From Methyloglobulus sp. (GTDB lineage: Bacteria; Pseudomonadota; Gammaproteobacteria; Methylococcales; Methylomonadaceae), in NCBI GenBank assembly GCA_013140405.1, contig JABFSV010000516.1:1-19362 (forward strand): DNA of 19,362 nucleotides. The letters run 5' to 3'. How positions within the stretch are numbered: the stretch's first letter is position 1; every line of letters starts with the position of its first letter. This document shows positions 1 to 6,598 of this stretch, piece after piece. The translations under genes and the position numbers were made by a program. The notes beneath the pieces are model-generated. The model saw only the letters and a list, made by a program, of their open reading frames with translations, ran no database searches and was not told where the DNA came from.

Positions 1-557
1 AACTGCGTCTCGCAGAAACTGAAAAATATGCCCATGTTACATTTTTCTTTAACGGTGGCGTTGATGCGAGTTTTCCAGGTGAAGACAGGATGCTAATTCC
101 TTCACCCAATGTGAGGACGTATGACTTACAACCAGAAATGAGCCTGCCGGAATTGACTGACCGTTTTGTCGAAGCCATCACGGGCGGCAAATATGATGTC
201 ATTATTTGCAATTATGCCAATGGTGATATGGTGGGGCATACTGGAATTATCCCCGCCGCCATAAAAGCTGTGGAGGCAATAGACACATCCTTGCAGCGTG
301 TCGTTGATGCCTTAAAAAGTGTCGGTGGAAAAATGTTGGTGACAGCCGATCACGGCAATATAGAACAAATGGTCGATGATGATGGCCTAGTTCAGACAGC
401 CCACAGCACCAACCCAGTGCCGCTGATTTATGTATGTGGTGAAGGAAAGCTGGCTTCCGGTGGCAGCTTGAAAGATTTAGCCCCTACCCTGCTGGCTATA
501 TTAGGTGTTGGACAACCCGTAGAAATGAACGGCAGATCGCTTATTGCATCTGCTTGA
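1..557 (+). CDS. gpmI: 2,3-bisphosphoglycerate-independent phosphoglycerate mutase, C-terminal part (5' truncated by window)
   Basis: GpmI is the cytosolic metal-dependent (Mn2+) enzyme that interconverts 3- and 2-phosphoglycerate in glycolysis and gluconeogenesis. The frame is open from base 3, and the residues before the first Met (Leu-Arg-Leu-Ala-Glu-Thr-Glu-Lys-Tyr) already match the family, so the Met codon at 90 is internal and the true start lies outside the window. About 184 C-terminal residues of a roughly 510-residue protein are present. Visible landmarks are FFFNGG, the PGEDR loop, [12 protein letters not shown], and the metal-binding TADHGN and AHSTNPVP motifs of the alkaline-phosphatase superfamily. 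The stop (TGA, 555-557) lies 7 nt before the envC ATG, so the two genes are probably co-transcribed. The gpmI-envC-ctpA order is common in Proteobacteria. Identification is secure; only the length is incomplete. Confidence 0.97.
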   Translation, partial: LRLAETEKYAHVTFFFNGGVDASFPGEDRMLIPSPNVRTYDLQPEMSLPELTDRFVEAITGGKYDVIICNYANGDMVGHTGIIPAAIKAVEAIDTSLQRVVDALKSVGGKMLVTADHGNIEQMVDDDGLVQTAHSTNPVPLIYVCGEGKLASGGSLKDLAPTLLAILGVGQPVEMNGRSLIASA

Positions 558-564
558 TTTCAGT

Positions 565-1746
565 ATGCAGAGATTCCTGGTTTTTTGTTTTCTGCTAAGC
601 TTGTTAGCTGAACCTGCTTATTGTGAAGAACAACTAAGCGATGGTCAGCAACAAAGTGACACGAGGCCAGATGTAGCAATCCACTCTGATCCGCAAGAAC
701 TGGAACGGCAAAAAGATGAATTGCTGGGTTTATTGGCCCAAGTTGATGAGCGTTATGGTGATGTTGCGGCTTCATTGAGGTCAATTGAAGGCCAGATTGA
801 ATTGACTACCGAGAGCTTGGCCAAGATTCGGAAAGAAATAAATTCATATCAGGGACAAATCGACAAATTGAGCAAGGAACTGTCCGGACAAGTCAGGGCG
901 GCGTATGCAATTGGGCAGAAAGATAAATTAAAATTGATGCTTAATCAACAAGATCCAGCATTATCTAGCCGAATAATGGTATATTATGAGTACCTGAATA
1001 AGTCTCGATTGGAAAAACTTGCTAACCTCCAGCAAACTGTTAAACATTTAGATGAGTTGGATGAAGATAAACGAGTAGAAACCGAGATTCTGGAAAAAAA
1101 CCTGAGCCAAAAAAAATCAGAACAAACTGCATTGGATGCGGCAAAAAAACAGAGAAATGTTCTGATCGCAAGGCTGAATGATGATTTCTATTCTGAAGAA
1201 GACCAATTAAGCCTTTTAAAAGAAAGTGAAAATAAACTGATAAGCCTTATCCAAACATTGGAAAATGAAGAAGATCAGGATAACCGGGAAACTGAAGAAT
1301 CGAGCATTGATGTAAGCAGCCCAGAAAACACGGAAAGTTTCCCCATGCTAACTGGCGATTTTTCATCCCTAAAGGGCAAACTGCCCTTACCGGTGAGAGG
1401 CAAGTTGGCGAGTATGTTTGACAGCCCCACATCGGAAACCACTTGGAAAGGGGTGCTGATTAATGCAAAAGAAGGCGCTGAAATTAAGGCGGTAACAAAA
1501 GGGAAAGTTGCTTATGCCGGAGCGCTTAAGGGCTACGGATTGCTTATAATTGTTGAACATGACAAGCAATACATGACCTTGTATGCGTTTAACCAAAGCC
1601 TTTATAAACACAAAGGTGATGGGGTTGAGGCCGGCGATGTGATTGCATCGGTGGGCCAAAGTGGTGGTCGCAGCAAGCCTGGTTTGTATTTTGAAATACG
1701 ACAGAACGGGAAACCGGTTGATCCGCTGGTCTGGTGCAGAAATTAA
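565..1746 (+). CDS. envC: EnvC-type murein hydrolase activator (coiled coil plus degenerate LytM/M23 domain)
   Basis: This is a periplasmic activator of N-acetylmuramyl-L-alanine amidases at the division septum, as known for E. coli EnvC. I chose the ATG at 565 (393 residues) because it opens a clean signal peptide (MQRFLVFCFLLSLLAEPAYC, then Glu-Glu). An in-frame TTG at 544 would add seven residues and overlap gpmI. Residues of about 40-240 are charged, Gln/Glu/Lys-rich and heptad-like, as in the EnvC coiled coil. A low-complexity acidic linker (about 235-260) leads to a LytM-like domain (about 290-388). Active M23 enzymes have an HxxxD motif and a final HxH. Here the first histidine is replaced (context WKGVLINA) and the last motif reads GLYFE, so zinc ligands are missing and the domain should be non-catalytic. 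I see no terminator before ctpA. Confidence 0.9.
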   Translation: MQRFLVFCFLLSLLAEPAYCEEQLSDGQQQSDTRPDVAIHSDPQELERQKDELLGLLAQVDERYGDVAASLRSIEGQIELTTESLAKIRKEINSYQGQIDKLSKELSGQVRAAYAIGQKDKLKLMLNQQDPALSSRIMVYYEYLNKSRLEKLANLQQTVKHLDELDEDKRVETEILEKNLSQKKSEQTALDAAKKQRNVLIARLNDDFYSEEDQLSLLKESENKLISLIQTLENEEDQDNRETEESSIDVSSPENTESFPMLTGDFSSLKGKLPLPVRGKLASMFDSPTSETTWKGVLINAKEGAEIKAVTKGKVAYAGALKGYGLLIIVEHDKQYMTLYAFNQSLYKHKGDGVEAGDVIASVGQSGGRSKPGLYFEIRQNGKPVDPLVWCRN

Positions 1747-1800
1747 TTAGGATCAAAAATACATCTTTATAGAAGAGAGCAGTGTTCGGTAAGCGAATTT

Positions 1801-1828
1801 TTAAAGATTGTCCCAAAAAATTAAAGAT
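1801..1828. repeat. Two 8-bp direct repeats (TTAAAGAT), 20-nt period, upstream of ctpA
   Basis: TTAAAGAT occurs at 1801-1808 and again at 1821-1828 in the 109-nt envC-ctpA gap. The 20-nt spacing is about two DNA helical turns, which would put both copies on one face of the helix. This could be a regulator site or chance in AT-rich sequence. The gap shows no convincing terminator and no strong sigma70 promoter. Confidence 0.3.
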
Positions 1829-1855
1829 ATTGTGGTGGTTGGAGTTTAAAGGCAC

Positions 1856-3172
1856 ATGCTAAAAAAGAATAGTCTGTTTATTTTGTCCTTAGGGATTATG
1901 TTGGGTGTATTCATGGGCATCTGCGGTAGCGTAGTTGCCGAAAAGGACAAAAGTGATGCTGCGGTGGATTCCGAAGCATTGCCTTTTGAGGATTTACGGA
2001 CATTTACAGAAATTTTCGGCCGTATTAAGCGCGATTATGTAGAACCCGTATCGGACAAAAAATTACTGGAAGATGCCATCAGAGGCATGTTGTCAGGTCT
2101 CGACCCCCATTCTGCATACCTGATTTCTGAGGAGTATCAGGAATTAAAAGAAGGCACCACCGGGCAATTCGGTGGATTGGGAATCGAAGTGACGATGGAG
2201 AACGGTTTTATCAAAGTCGTTTCCCCCATCGACGATACCCCAGCGCAACGGGCTGGCATAAAGACCGGCGACCTGATTGTCAGGCTTGATGATGAGCCGG
2301 TAAAAGGCATGACCTTAGCCGATGCCGTCAAGAAAATGCGCGGTGAACCAGGCAGCAAAATAGAATTGACTGTCGTACGCGAAGGTGCGGAAGCGCCGCT
2401 TAAACTCACATTATCTCGTGCAGTCATAAAAGTCCAAAGCGTCAAAAGCCGCATGTTGGAAAAAGATTATGGCTATTTACGGATTAGCAGCTTCCAATCT
2501 GGCACTGGGGAAAGCCTGAAAGAAGCCTTGGCTAACTTGAAAAAAGAAAACAACAACCGACTTAAAGGCTTGGTGCTGGATTTAAGGAACAACCCTGGCG
2601 GTGTCTTGAACGCTGCAGTTGATGTCAGCGATGCTTTCTTGAAATCAGGCCTGATTGTTTATACTGAAGGACGTATCGAAAATTCGGAAATGCGCTTTAA
2701 TGCCGCACCTGACGACCTGATAGATGGCGCACCGATGGTTGTGTTAATCAATGCAGGATCAGCATCAGCTTCCGAAATTGTCGCGGGTGCGTTGCAAGAC
2801 CAAAAACGTGCCGTGATTATGGGTGAAAAATCCTTCGGCAAAGGCTCCGTGCAAACCATATTGCCGACCAGCAATGGCGCGGCAGTCAAGCTGACCACAG
2901 CCCGTTACTACACGCCATCAGGCAGGTCAATCCAGGCCGAAGGCATAGAACCAGACATAGTGCTTGCCAATGTCAAGCTGGAATCCCTGGATAAAACCGA
3001 GTTCGATCCGGTAAAAGAAGCTGACCTGTCGCATCACTTGCAGAATGGCAAAGCAAAGGAGCTGGCGAAAGAAGCTGAAGCAGAAAAAGCCAAGGAAAAC
3101 GGGGAATATAAAGATTACCCGCTTTACCAAGCATTAACCTTATTGAAGGGAATCAGTATAGTCAACAAATAA
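1856..3172 (+). CDS. ctpA: S41-family C-terminal processing protease (CtpA/Prc-like)
   Basis: This is a periplasmic serine protease with a Ser-Lys dyad that trims or degrades proteins from exposed C-termini. In Gammaproteobacteria such enzymes act on cell-wall hydrolases and lipoproteins. The 438-residue product has an N-terminal signal or anchor segment (about residues 6-28, ending SVVA), an N-terminal helical region, a PDZ domain (about 103-188, with GGLGIEV and the ligand-binding loop) and the S41 core. The expected catalytic residues are present: Ser304 in GSASASEI, Lys329 in FGKGSVQ, and Gln333 four residues later. The C-terminus has a Lys/Glu/Ala-rich stretch (about 398-416). The ATG at 1856 has GGAG 11 nt upstream. 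It follows envC by 109 nt and ends 30 nt before a strong terminator, closing the gpmI-envC-ctpA unit. The specific substrate cannot be inferred. Confidence 0.95.
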   Translation: MLKKNSLFILSLGIMLGVFMGICGSVVAEKDKSDAAVDSEALPFEDLRTFTEIFGRIKRDYVEPVSDKKLLEDAIRGMLSGLDPHSAYLISEEYQELKEGTTGQFGGLGIEVTMENGFIKVVSPIDDTPAQRAGIKTGDLIVRLDDEPVKGMTLADAVKKMRGEPGSKIELTVVREGAEAPLKLTLSRAVIKVQSVKSRMLEKDYGYLRISSFQSGTGESLKEALANLKKENNNRLKGLVLDLRNNPGGVLNAAVDVSDAFLKSGLIVYTEGRIENSEMRFNAAPDDLIDGAPMVVLINAGSASASEIVAGALQDQKRAVIMGEKSFGKGSVQTILPTSNGAAVKLTTARYYTPSGRSIQAEGIEPDIVLANVKLESLDKTEFDPVKEADLSHHLQNGKAKELAKEAEAEKAKENGEYKDYPLYQALTLLKGISIVNK

Positions 3173-3201
3173 CGACAGCCCTACGGGGCAGTCAAAAACA
3201 T

Positions 3202-3254
3202 AAACCCGAATTCCACCGACCTTATTGGTTAGCTGGAGTTCGGGTTTTTTATTT
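3202..3254 (+). terminator. Rho-independent terminator after ctpA
   Basis: The left arm at 3202-3215 (AAACCCGAATTCCA) pairs with the right arm at 3234-3247 (TGGAGTTCGGGTTT), giving a 14-bp stem with one G-U pair and an 18-nt loop that may pair further. The right arm runs directly into a T tract (3245-3250), then ATTT. This ends the + strand gpmI-envC-ctpA transcript and insulates the restriction-modification genes downstream. Confidence 0.92.
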
Positions 3255-3288
3255 AGTCATGATTAGTTAATAAAAGGTTTTCTGGCGC

Positions 3289-3317
3289 TTGATAGTAACC
3301 ACACTATAAATTATGCT
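3289..3317 (+). promoter_or_regulatory. Candidate sigma70 promoter for the restriction-modification operon
   Basis: TTGATA (3289-3294) and TATGCT (3312-3317) are separated by 17 nt. They lie between the ctpA terminator and the first methyltransferase ATG (3383), which would give a leader of about 60 nt. The surrounding DNA is AT-rich, so other -10-like hexamers are nearby and the exact start is uncertain. Confidence 0.45.
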
Positions 3318-3382
3318 GAACCTGATAATATAACCTGCTATGCTTTGAATTTGAGAAGCAATCAAGATAAGAATAGTGAATC

Positions 3383-4306
3383 ATGAATATAGTCTCACTT
3401 TTTTCGGGTGCAGGTGGGCTTGACCTTGGTTTGATTCAAGCTGGACATGAGATCATATGGGCTAACGACATAGATGCTGACAGCTGTGAGACCTATAAGT
3501 TAAATATTGGTAACCACATAATATGCAAAGATATTTCAAGAATCGGATTAGACGAAATTCCTGACTGCGATATTATTGTGGGTGGCTTTCCTTGCCAAGG
3601 GTTTTCAATGGCAAACATGCTGAGAGCAGCAGACGACCAACGAAATCAACTTTATAAACAGTTTTACAGGATAATCAAAGGCAAAAAACCCGATTATTTC
3701 ATTGCCGAAAATGTTAGAGGTATTTTAAGTTTGGACAATGGCAATGTAATTAAAAAGATAGTACAAGACTTTTCGGATGCTGGTTACCGTGTAAAGTACA
3801 AAGCATTCAATACAGCAGATTACGGAGTTCCGCAGACACGTATTAGGGTAATTATTGCCGGAACAAGAAAGGACTTACCCGAAGAGACGGATTTTCAGTT
3901 TCCCGAACCAACGCACGATAAAACAATCTGGGTCAGTATTTCAACCGCCTTAAGAGGAATCCCTGAACCCGAAGACCCAAAATGTAAATTGAAGAATCAC
4001 ATTTATTCAAAGTACAAGATAACAAACCGAAATTTTACAGGACACAGGGAAACTGATCCGAATAAACCCTCTCCCACAATCCTTGCAAGAGGGAATGGAA
4101 AAGGTGGGGTTTGTGCAATTCAACATCCTACCAATCATAGACGGATGAGCATTCGAGAAAGTGCATTAGTGCAAACTTTTCCGTTAAACTTTGAGTTTGT
4201 TGGTTCAATGGGTTCGATGTATCGACAAGTCGGAAACGCTGTTCCCGTTTTATTCGGACAGCATTTAGGGAAAAGATTAAAAGAACTTGAATCTATATTA
4301 ATATGA
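3383..4306 (+). CDS. DNA (cytosine-5)-methyltransferase, first of a tandem pair (M1)
   Basis: M1 transfers a methyl group from S-adenosylmethionine to C5 of cytosine in a specific DNA site and protects it from the partner nuclease. The 307-residue protein shows the ordered C5-MTase motifs: motif I FSGAGGLDLG (7-16), motif IV GGFPCQGFS with catalytic Cys71, motif VI ENV (109-111), motif VIII QTRIR (151-155), a short target-recognition region (about 178-255), and motifs IX-X ending RQVGNAVP (281-288). It is short for the family because the recognition region is compact. The ribosome-binding site is weak. Its stop overlaps the ATG of the second methyltransferase by 4 nt, which suggests coupling. 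The first 160 residues align without gaps to the second enzyme at about 61% identity by my hand count. The sequence is AT-richer than neighbouring housekeeping genes. The target sequence cannot be read from the protein. Confidence 0.96.
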   Translation: MNIVSLFSGAGGLDLGLIQAGHEIIWANDIDADSCETYKLNIGNHIICKDISRIGLDEIPDCDIIVGGFPCQGFSMANMLRAADDQRNQLYKQFYRIIKGKKPDYFIAENVRGILSLDNGNVIKKIVQDFSDAGYRVKYKAFNTADYGVPQTRIRVIIAGTRKDLPEETDFQFPEPTHDKTIWVSISTALRGIPEPEDPKCKLKNHIYSKYKITNRNFTGHRETDPNKPSPTILARGNGKGGVCAIQHPTNHRRMSIRESALVQTFPLNFEFVGSMGSMYRQVGNAVPVLFGQHLGKRLKELESILI

Positions 4307-5277
4307 AGGTGGTTTCTCTTTTTTCCGGTGCTGGTGGACTTGACTTAGGCTTTATTAGAGCTGGACATGAAATTATTTGGGCTAATGACAATTTCCTCGA
4401 TGCAGTAAAAACTTATCGCAAGAACATTGGCGATCATATTATTTGTGAAGATATTTCCAAAATCCCATCCGATAAAATTCCAAATCACGACATTTTAATT
4501 GGTGGCTTCCCTTGTCAAGGCTTTTCTGTTGCTAATACAAATCGTGGCGAACACGATGAAAGAAATAAACTCTATCTGGAACTATTAAGGATTTTGGCTG
4601 AAAAACAACCAAAATTTTTTATGGCAGAAAATGTAAAAGGTATTTTGAGTTTAATGCGAGGAAAAATATTCGAACTGATTATTGCCGACTTTATAAATGC
4701 GGGATACAAAGTGACATATAAAGTGTTGAATGCCGCTGATTTTGGAGTCCCACAAAAAAGAGAGAGGGTAATAATATTGGGAGTTAGAAATGACATGGAT
4801 TTTAACTTGGCACATCCTGAACCGACACACGGCGAAATATCAAACTTATTTAGCCACAAAAAAAGTTGGGTTTCTATTGGCGAGGCATTAAAGAATATCC
4901 CCGAACCGGAAGATCAACATGATTTGACTAATCATACGTACTCAAAATTCAAATTAAAATTCAATGGCTACTTAGGTAACAGGGCCATTGACCCAAACAA
5001 GCCTTCACCGACGGTCACTGCGAGAGGAGATGAAAAAGGAGGAGTAGTTGTTTTGCATCATCCCAACAATCACCGAAGAATGTCAGTAAGGGAACTAGCT
5101 TCGACACAATCTTTTCCAATTGATTTTAGCTTTGAAGGCAGCAATTCTTCTGCTTACAGACAAATTGGTAATGCAGTTCCGCCCTTACTAGCTTTTGCAA
5201 TTGCTTCTAAATTTCCCAAAAAACTAGAATGCCATGTCACTTGTAAAACCACCAGTAAAGCCATTTCCCAATTATAA
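4303..5277 (+). CDS. DNA (cytosine-5)-methyltransferase, second of a tandem pair (M2)
   Basis: This is a paralogue of the preceding methyltransferase with the same layout over 324 residues: FSGAGGLDLG (7-16), GGFPCQGFS with Cys71, ENV (109-111), QKRER (151-155) and RQIGNAVP (286-293). All catalytic motifs look intact, so it should be active. It differs from M1 by an insertion of about seven residues before WVSI, by changes in the recognition region (about 210-228), and by a longer C-terminal tail (about 305-324) that is translated through the start of the nuclease gene. Third codon positions are widely diverged from M1 although the protein is close, so the duplication is old. Two C5-MTases for one nuclease are known where the site is asymmetric (Eco31I-type) or where two C5 subunits act together (BsuMI YdiO/YdiP). 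Which applies here is inference. Confidence 0.95.
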   Translation: MKVVSLFSGAGGLDLGFIRAGHEIIWANDNFLDAVKTYRKNIGDHIICEDISKIPSDKIPNHDILIGGFPCQGFSVANTNRGEHDERNKLYLELLRILAEKQPKFFMAENVKGILSLMRGKIFELIIADFINAGYKVTYKVLNAADFGVPQKRERVIILGVRNDMDFNLAHPEPTHGEISNLFSHKKSWVSIGEALKNIPEPEDQHDLTNHTYSKFKLKFNGYLGNRAIDPNKPSPTVTARGDEKGGVVVLHHPNNHRRMSVRELASTQSFPIDFSFEGSNSSAYRQIGNAVPPLLAFAIASKFPKKLECHVTCKTTSKAISQL

Positions 5278-6466
5278 GTGGCGTTGGGCAGTCCTAACTC
5301 CTACAGAATCTCTCAATGAGCCGCCAGTATTTCTTGGCGTACTTAGGGTTTTCAACAAATACCAAAATTACGCTCCAGGTTCAAAGGAAATTTTGGACGG
5401 ACTCGATATAGTCCAACAAGAAACAAATTCAAATGTTGACCTTGTTAGGACAAAAGAAAGAAACCTGATAAGAAATTCAGGACAATACTGGAAAGCATTA
5501 GGTTTGCTAGGGGAAGCACATGGCAAAGTTATAGTCAGCCCTTTCGGTCAATTACTTGCAGAGGGAAAAATTACGCAAGTTGAATTTGCAACCACTGTCG
5601 TTAAAACTTTGGAATTGCCAAATAGAAACATCATTGATGACACCTCTGAATGGGATGCAGTAGGTTTGAAAATCAAGCCGCTCGAACTTATTCTTGACAC
5701 CCTTGCTTTAATTGCAGATACGTTCGGCTCATACGAAGCATATATAACACCATTTGAACTTCTAAGGATTGTAATTCCATTGGCGGGTGCGAAAGCACCA
5801 CTTGAAAATTTCGCAGAAGCCATTATTCAACATCGACAGGGAAAGATTGATATTTCTAAATGGCCTGATTGTGCAACCAGTGCCAATGACAAAAGGATGG
5901 CAAGAGAATTTTTGATTTTCTTGTCAAATTATGGTTTTTGCAAAAGGGAAAGCACTGGAACAGGGAATGAGAATGAACGCTATCAATTAGCAAGCATTTC
6001 TAAAGAGGAGGTGGTTGAATTGCACAAACTCAAAGTTGTTCAAGAGGAGCTTGATAAAGTTGTCAAGCAAATCCGGTTTACCCAAATACCCGCAAATGTC
6101 GAGAGGAAAAGAGTCACAAGGGAAGTTCTTGAAAGACCATATCAAAACATTTTCAGAAGAAACATACTGAATGCATTCTCCTCTACTTGTATTGTAACTG
6201 GTGCAACAATTGAAAATGTTTTAGAAGCTGCACACATAAAACCTGTTGAATATAAAGGGGAAGACAGCCACAGCAATGGCCTTTGCTTGCGTTCAGACAT
6301 CCATCAGTTGTTTGACAGCAACAATTTGAGAATTTTGTCATCGGGCGAACTTATACTTTCAGAAACAGCATCAACGAAAAACAATTACGGTACGCTTCCA
6401 AAGCTAATTGAGATCCCTGGTTTTGTAAGCAAAGAGTATCTTGACTGGAGATTGAAATATTATTGA
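5234..6466 (+). CDS. HNH-family type II restriction endonuclease (putative)
   Basis: This is the probable nuclease partner of the two methyltransferases, 410 residues long. The C-terminal part (about 305-375) carries an HNH_2-like fold: ILNAFSSTCIVTG, then AAHIKPVEY with His334, NGLCLRSDIHQLFD with Asn348 and His357, then LRIL. One Cys (319) is followed by only one more (351), so a four-cysteine structural zinc site is not evident. The N-terminal two thirds (KWRWAVLTPTES, NLIRNSGQYWKALGLLG) has no motif I can name and probably recognises DNA. The ATG at 5234 lies inside M2, giving a 44-nt overlap. The next in-frame Met is far downstream, so this start is favoured. Placement last, after both methyltransferases and without a controller gene, would let methylation precede cleavage. 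Restriction activity is inferred from context and the HNH motif. Confidence 0.85.
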   Translation: MSLVKPPVKPFPNYKWRWAVLTPTESLNEPPVFLGVLRVFNKYQNYAPGSKEILDGLDIVQQETNSNVDLVRTKERNLIRNSGQYWKALGLLGEAHGKVIVSPFGQLLAEGKITQVEFATTVVKTLELPNRNIIDDTSEWDAVGLKIKPLELILDTLALIADTFGSYEAYITPFELLRIVIPLAGAKAPLENFAEAIIQHRQGKIDISKWPDCATSANDKRMAREFLIFLSNYGFCKRESTGTGNENERYQLASISKEEVVELHKLKVVQEELDKVVKQIRFTQIPANVERKRVTREVLERPYQNIFRRNILNAFSSTCIVTGATIENVLEAAHIKPVEYKGEDSHSNGLCLRSDIHQLFDSNNLRILSSGELILSETASTKNNYGTLPKLIEIPGFVSKEYLDWRLKYY

Positions 6467-6559
6467 AAAATAAAACCATATAACAATGCATTTTATTTCC
6501 TCCAGTAAGCTGCTCTCTATTTTTTAACAAATTTGCTTTGCAATTTTAAGTCGAAACCA

Positions 6560-6588
6560 GCCACTTAACTTTATTGTAAAAAAGTGGC
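6560..6588. repeat. Small inverted repeat next to the secA stop
   Basis: GCCACTT (6560-6566) and AAGTGGC (6582-6588) form a 7-bp stem with a 15-nt loop, 11 nt past the secA stop. Neither strand has a T tract after the stem, so it is not a canonical intrinsic terminator. It may still protect 3' ends or help separate the convergent secA and nuclease transcripts. The rest of 6467-6598 is AT-rich, with an A/T-only inverted repeat (AAATAAAA/TTTTATTT) and no gene. Confidence 0.3.
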
Positions 6589-6598
6589 GATCCCCAGC

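Larger units (their letters stand above)
3383..6466 (+). other. Type II restriction-modification module (2 x C5-MTase + HNH nuclease)
   Basis: The three genes overlap head to tail (4 nt and 44 nt) and form one transcription unit. Hand-sampled 60-base lines give about 37% G+C here against about 50% in ctpA, in line with horizontal acquisition. No integrase, transposase, tRNA or obvious flanking direct repeat is seen. The module lies between the ctpA terminator and the 3' end of the convergent secA gene. No C-protein and no Vsr mismatch-repair endonuclease gene is present. Confidence 0.85.

Noticed and set aside
90..557. A short phosphoglycerate mutase gene starting at Met codon 90
   Set aside because: The reading frame and family similarity continue to the window edge, so this is the 3' part of a full gpmI, not a truncated gene.
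3173..3382. Attachment site or repeat pair flanking the restriction-modification module
   Set aside because: I compared the left flank with 6467-6598 by eye and found no shared repeat beyond short A/T runs.
6467..6598. Intrinsic terminator for secA or the nuclease
   Set aside because: The only GC-containing stem (7 bp) has no T tract on either strand. The other inverted repeat is A/T-only and weak.
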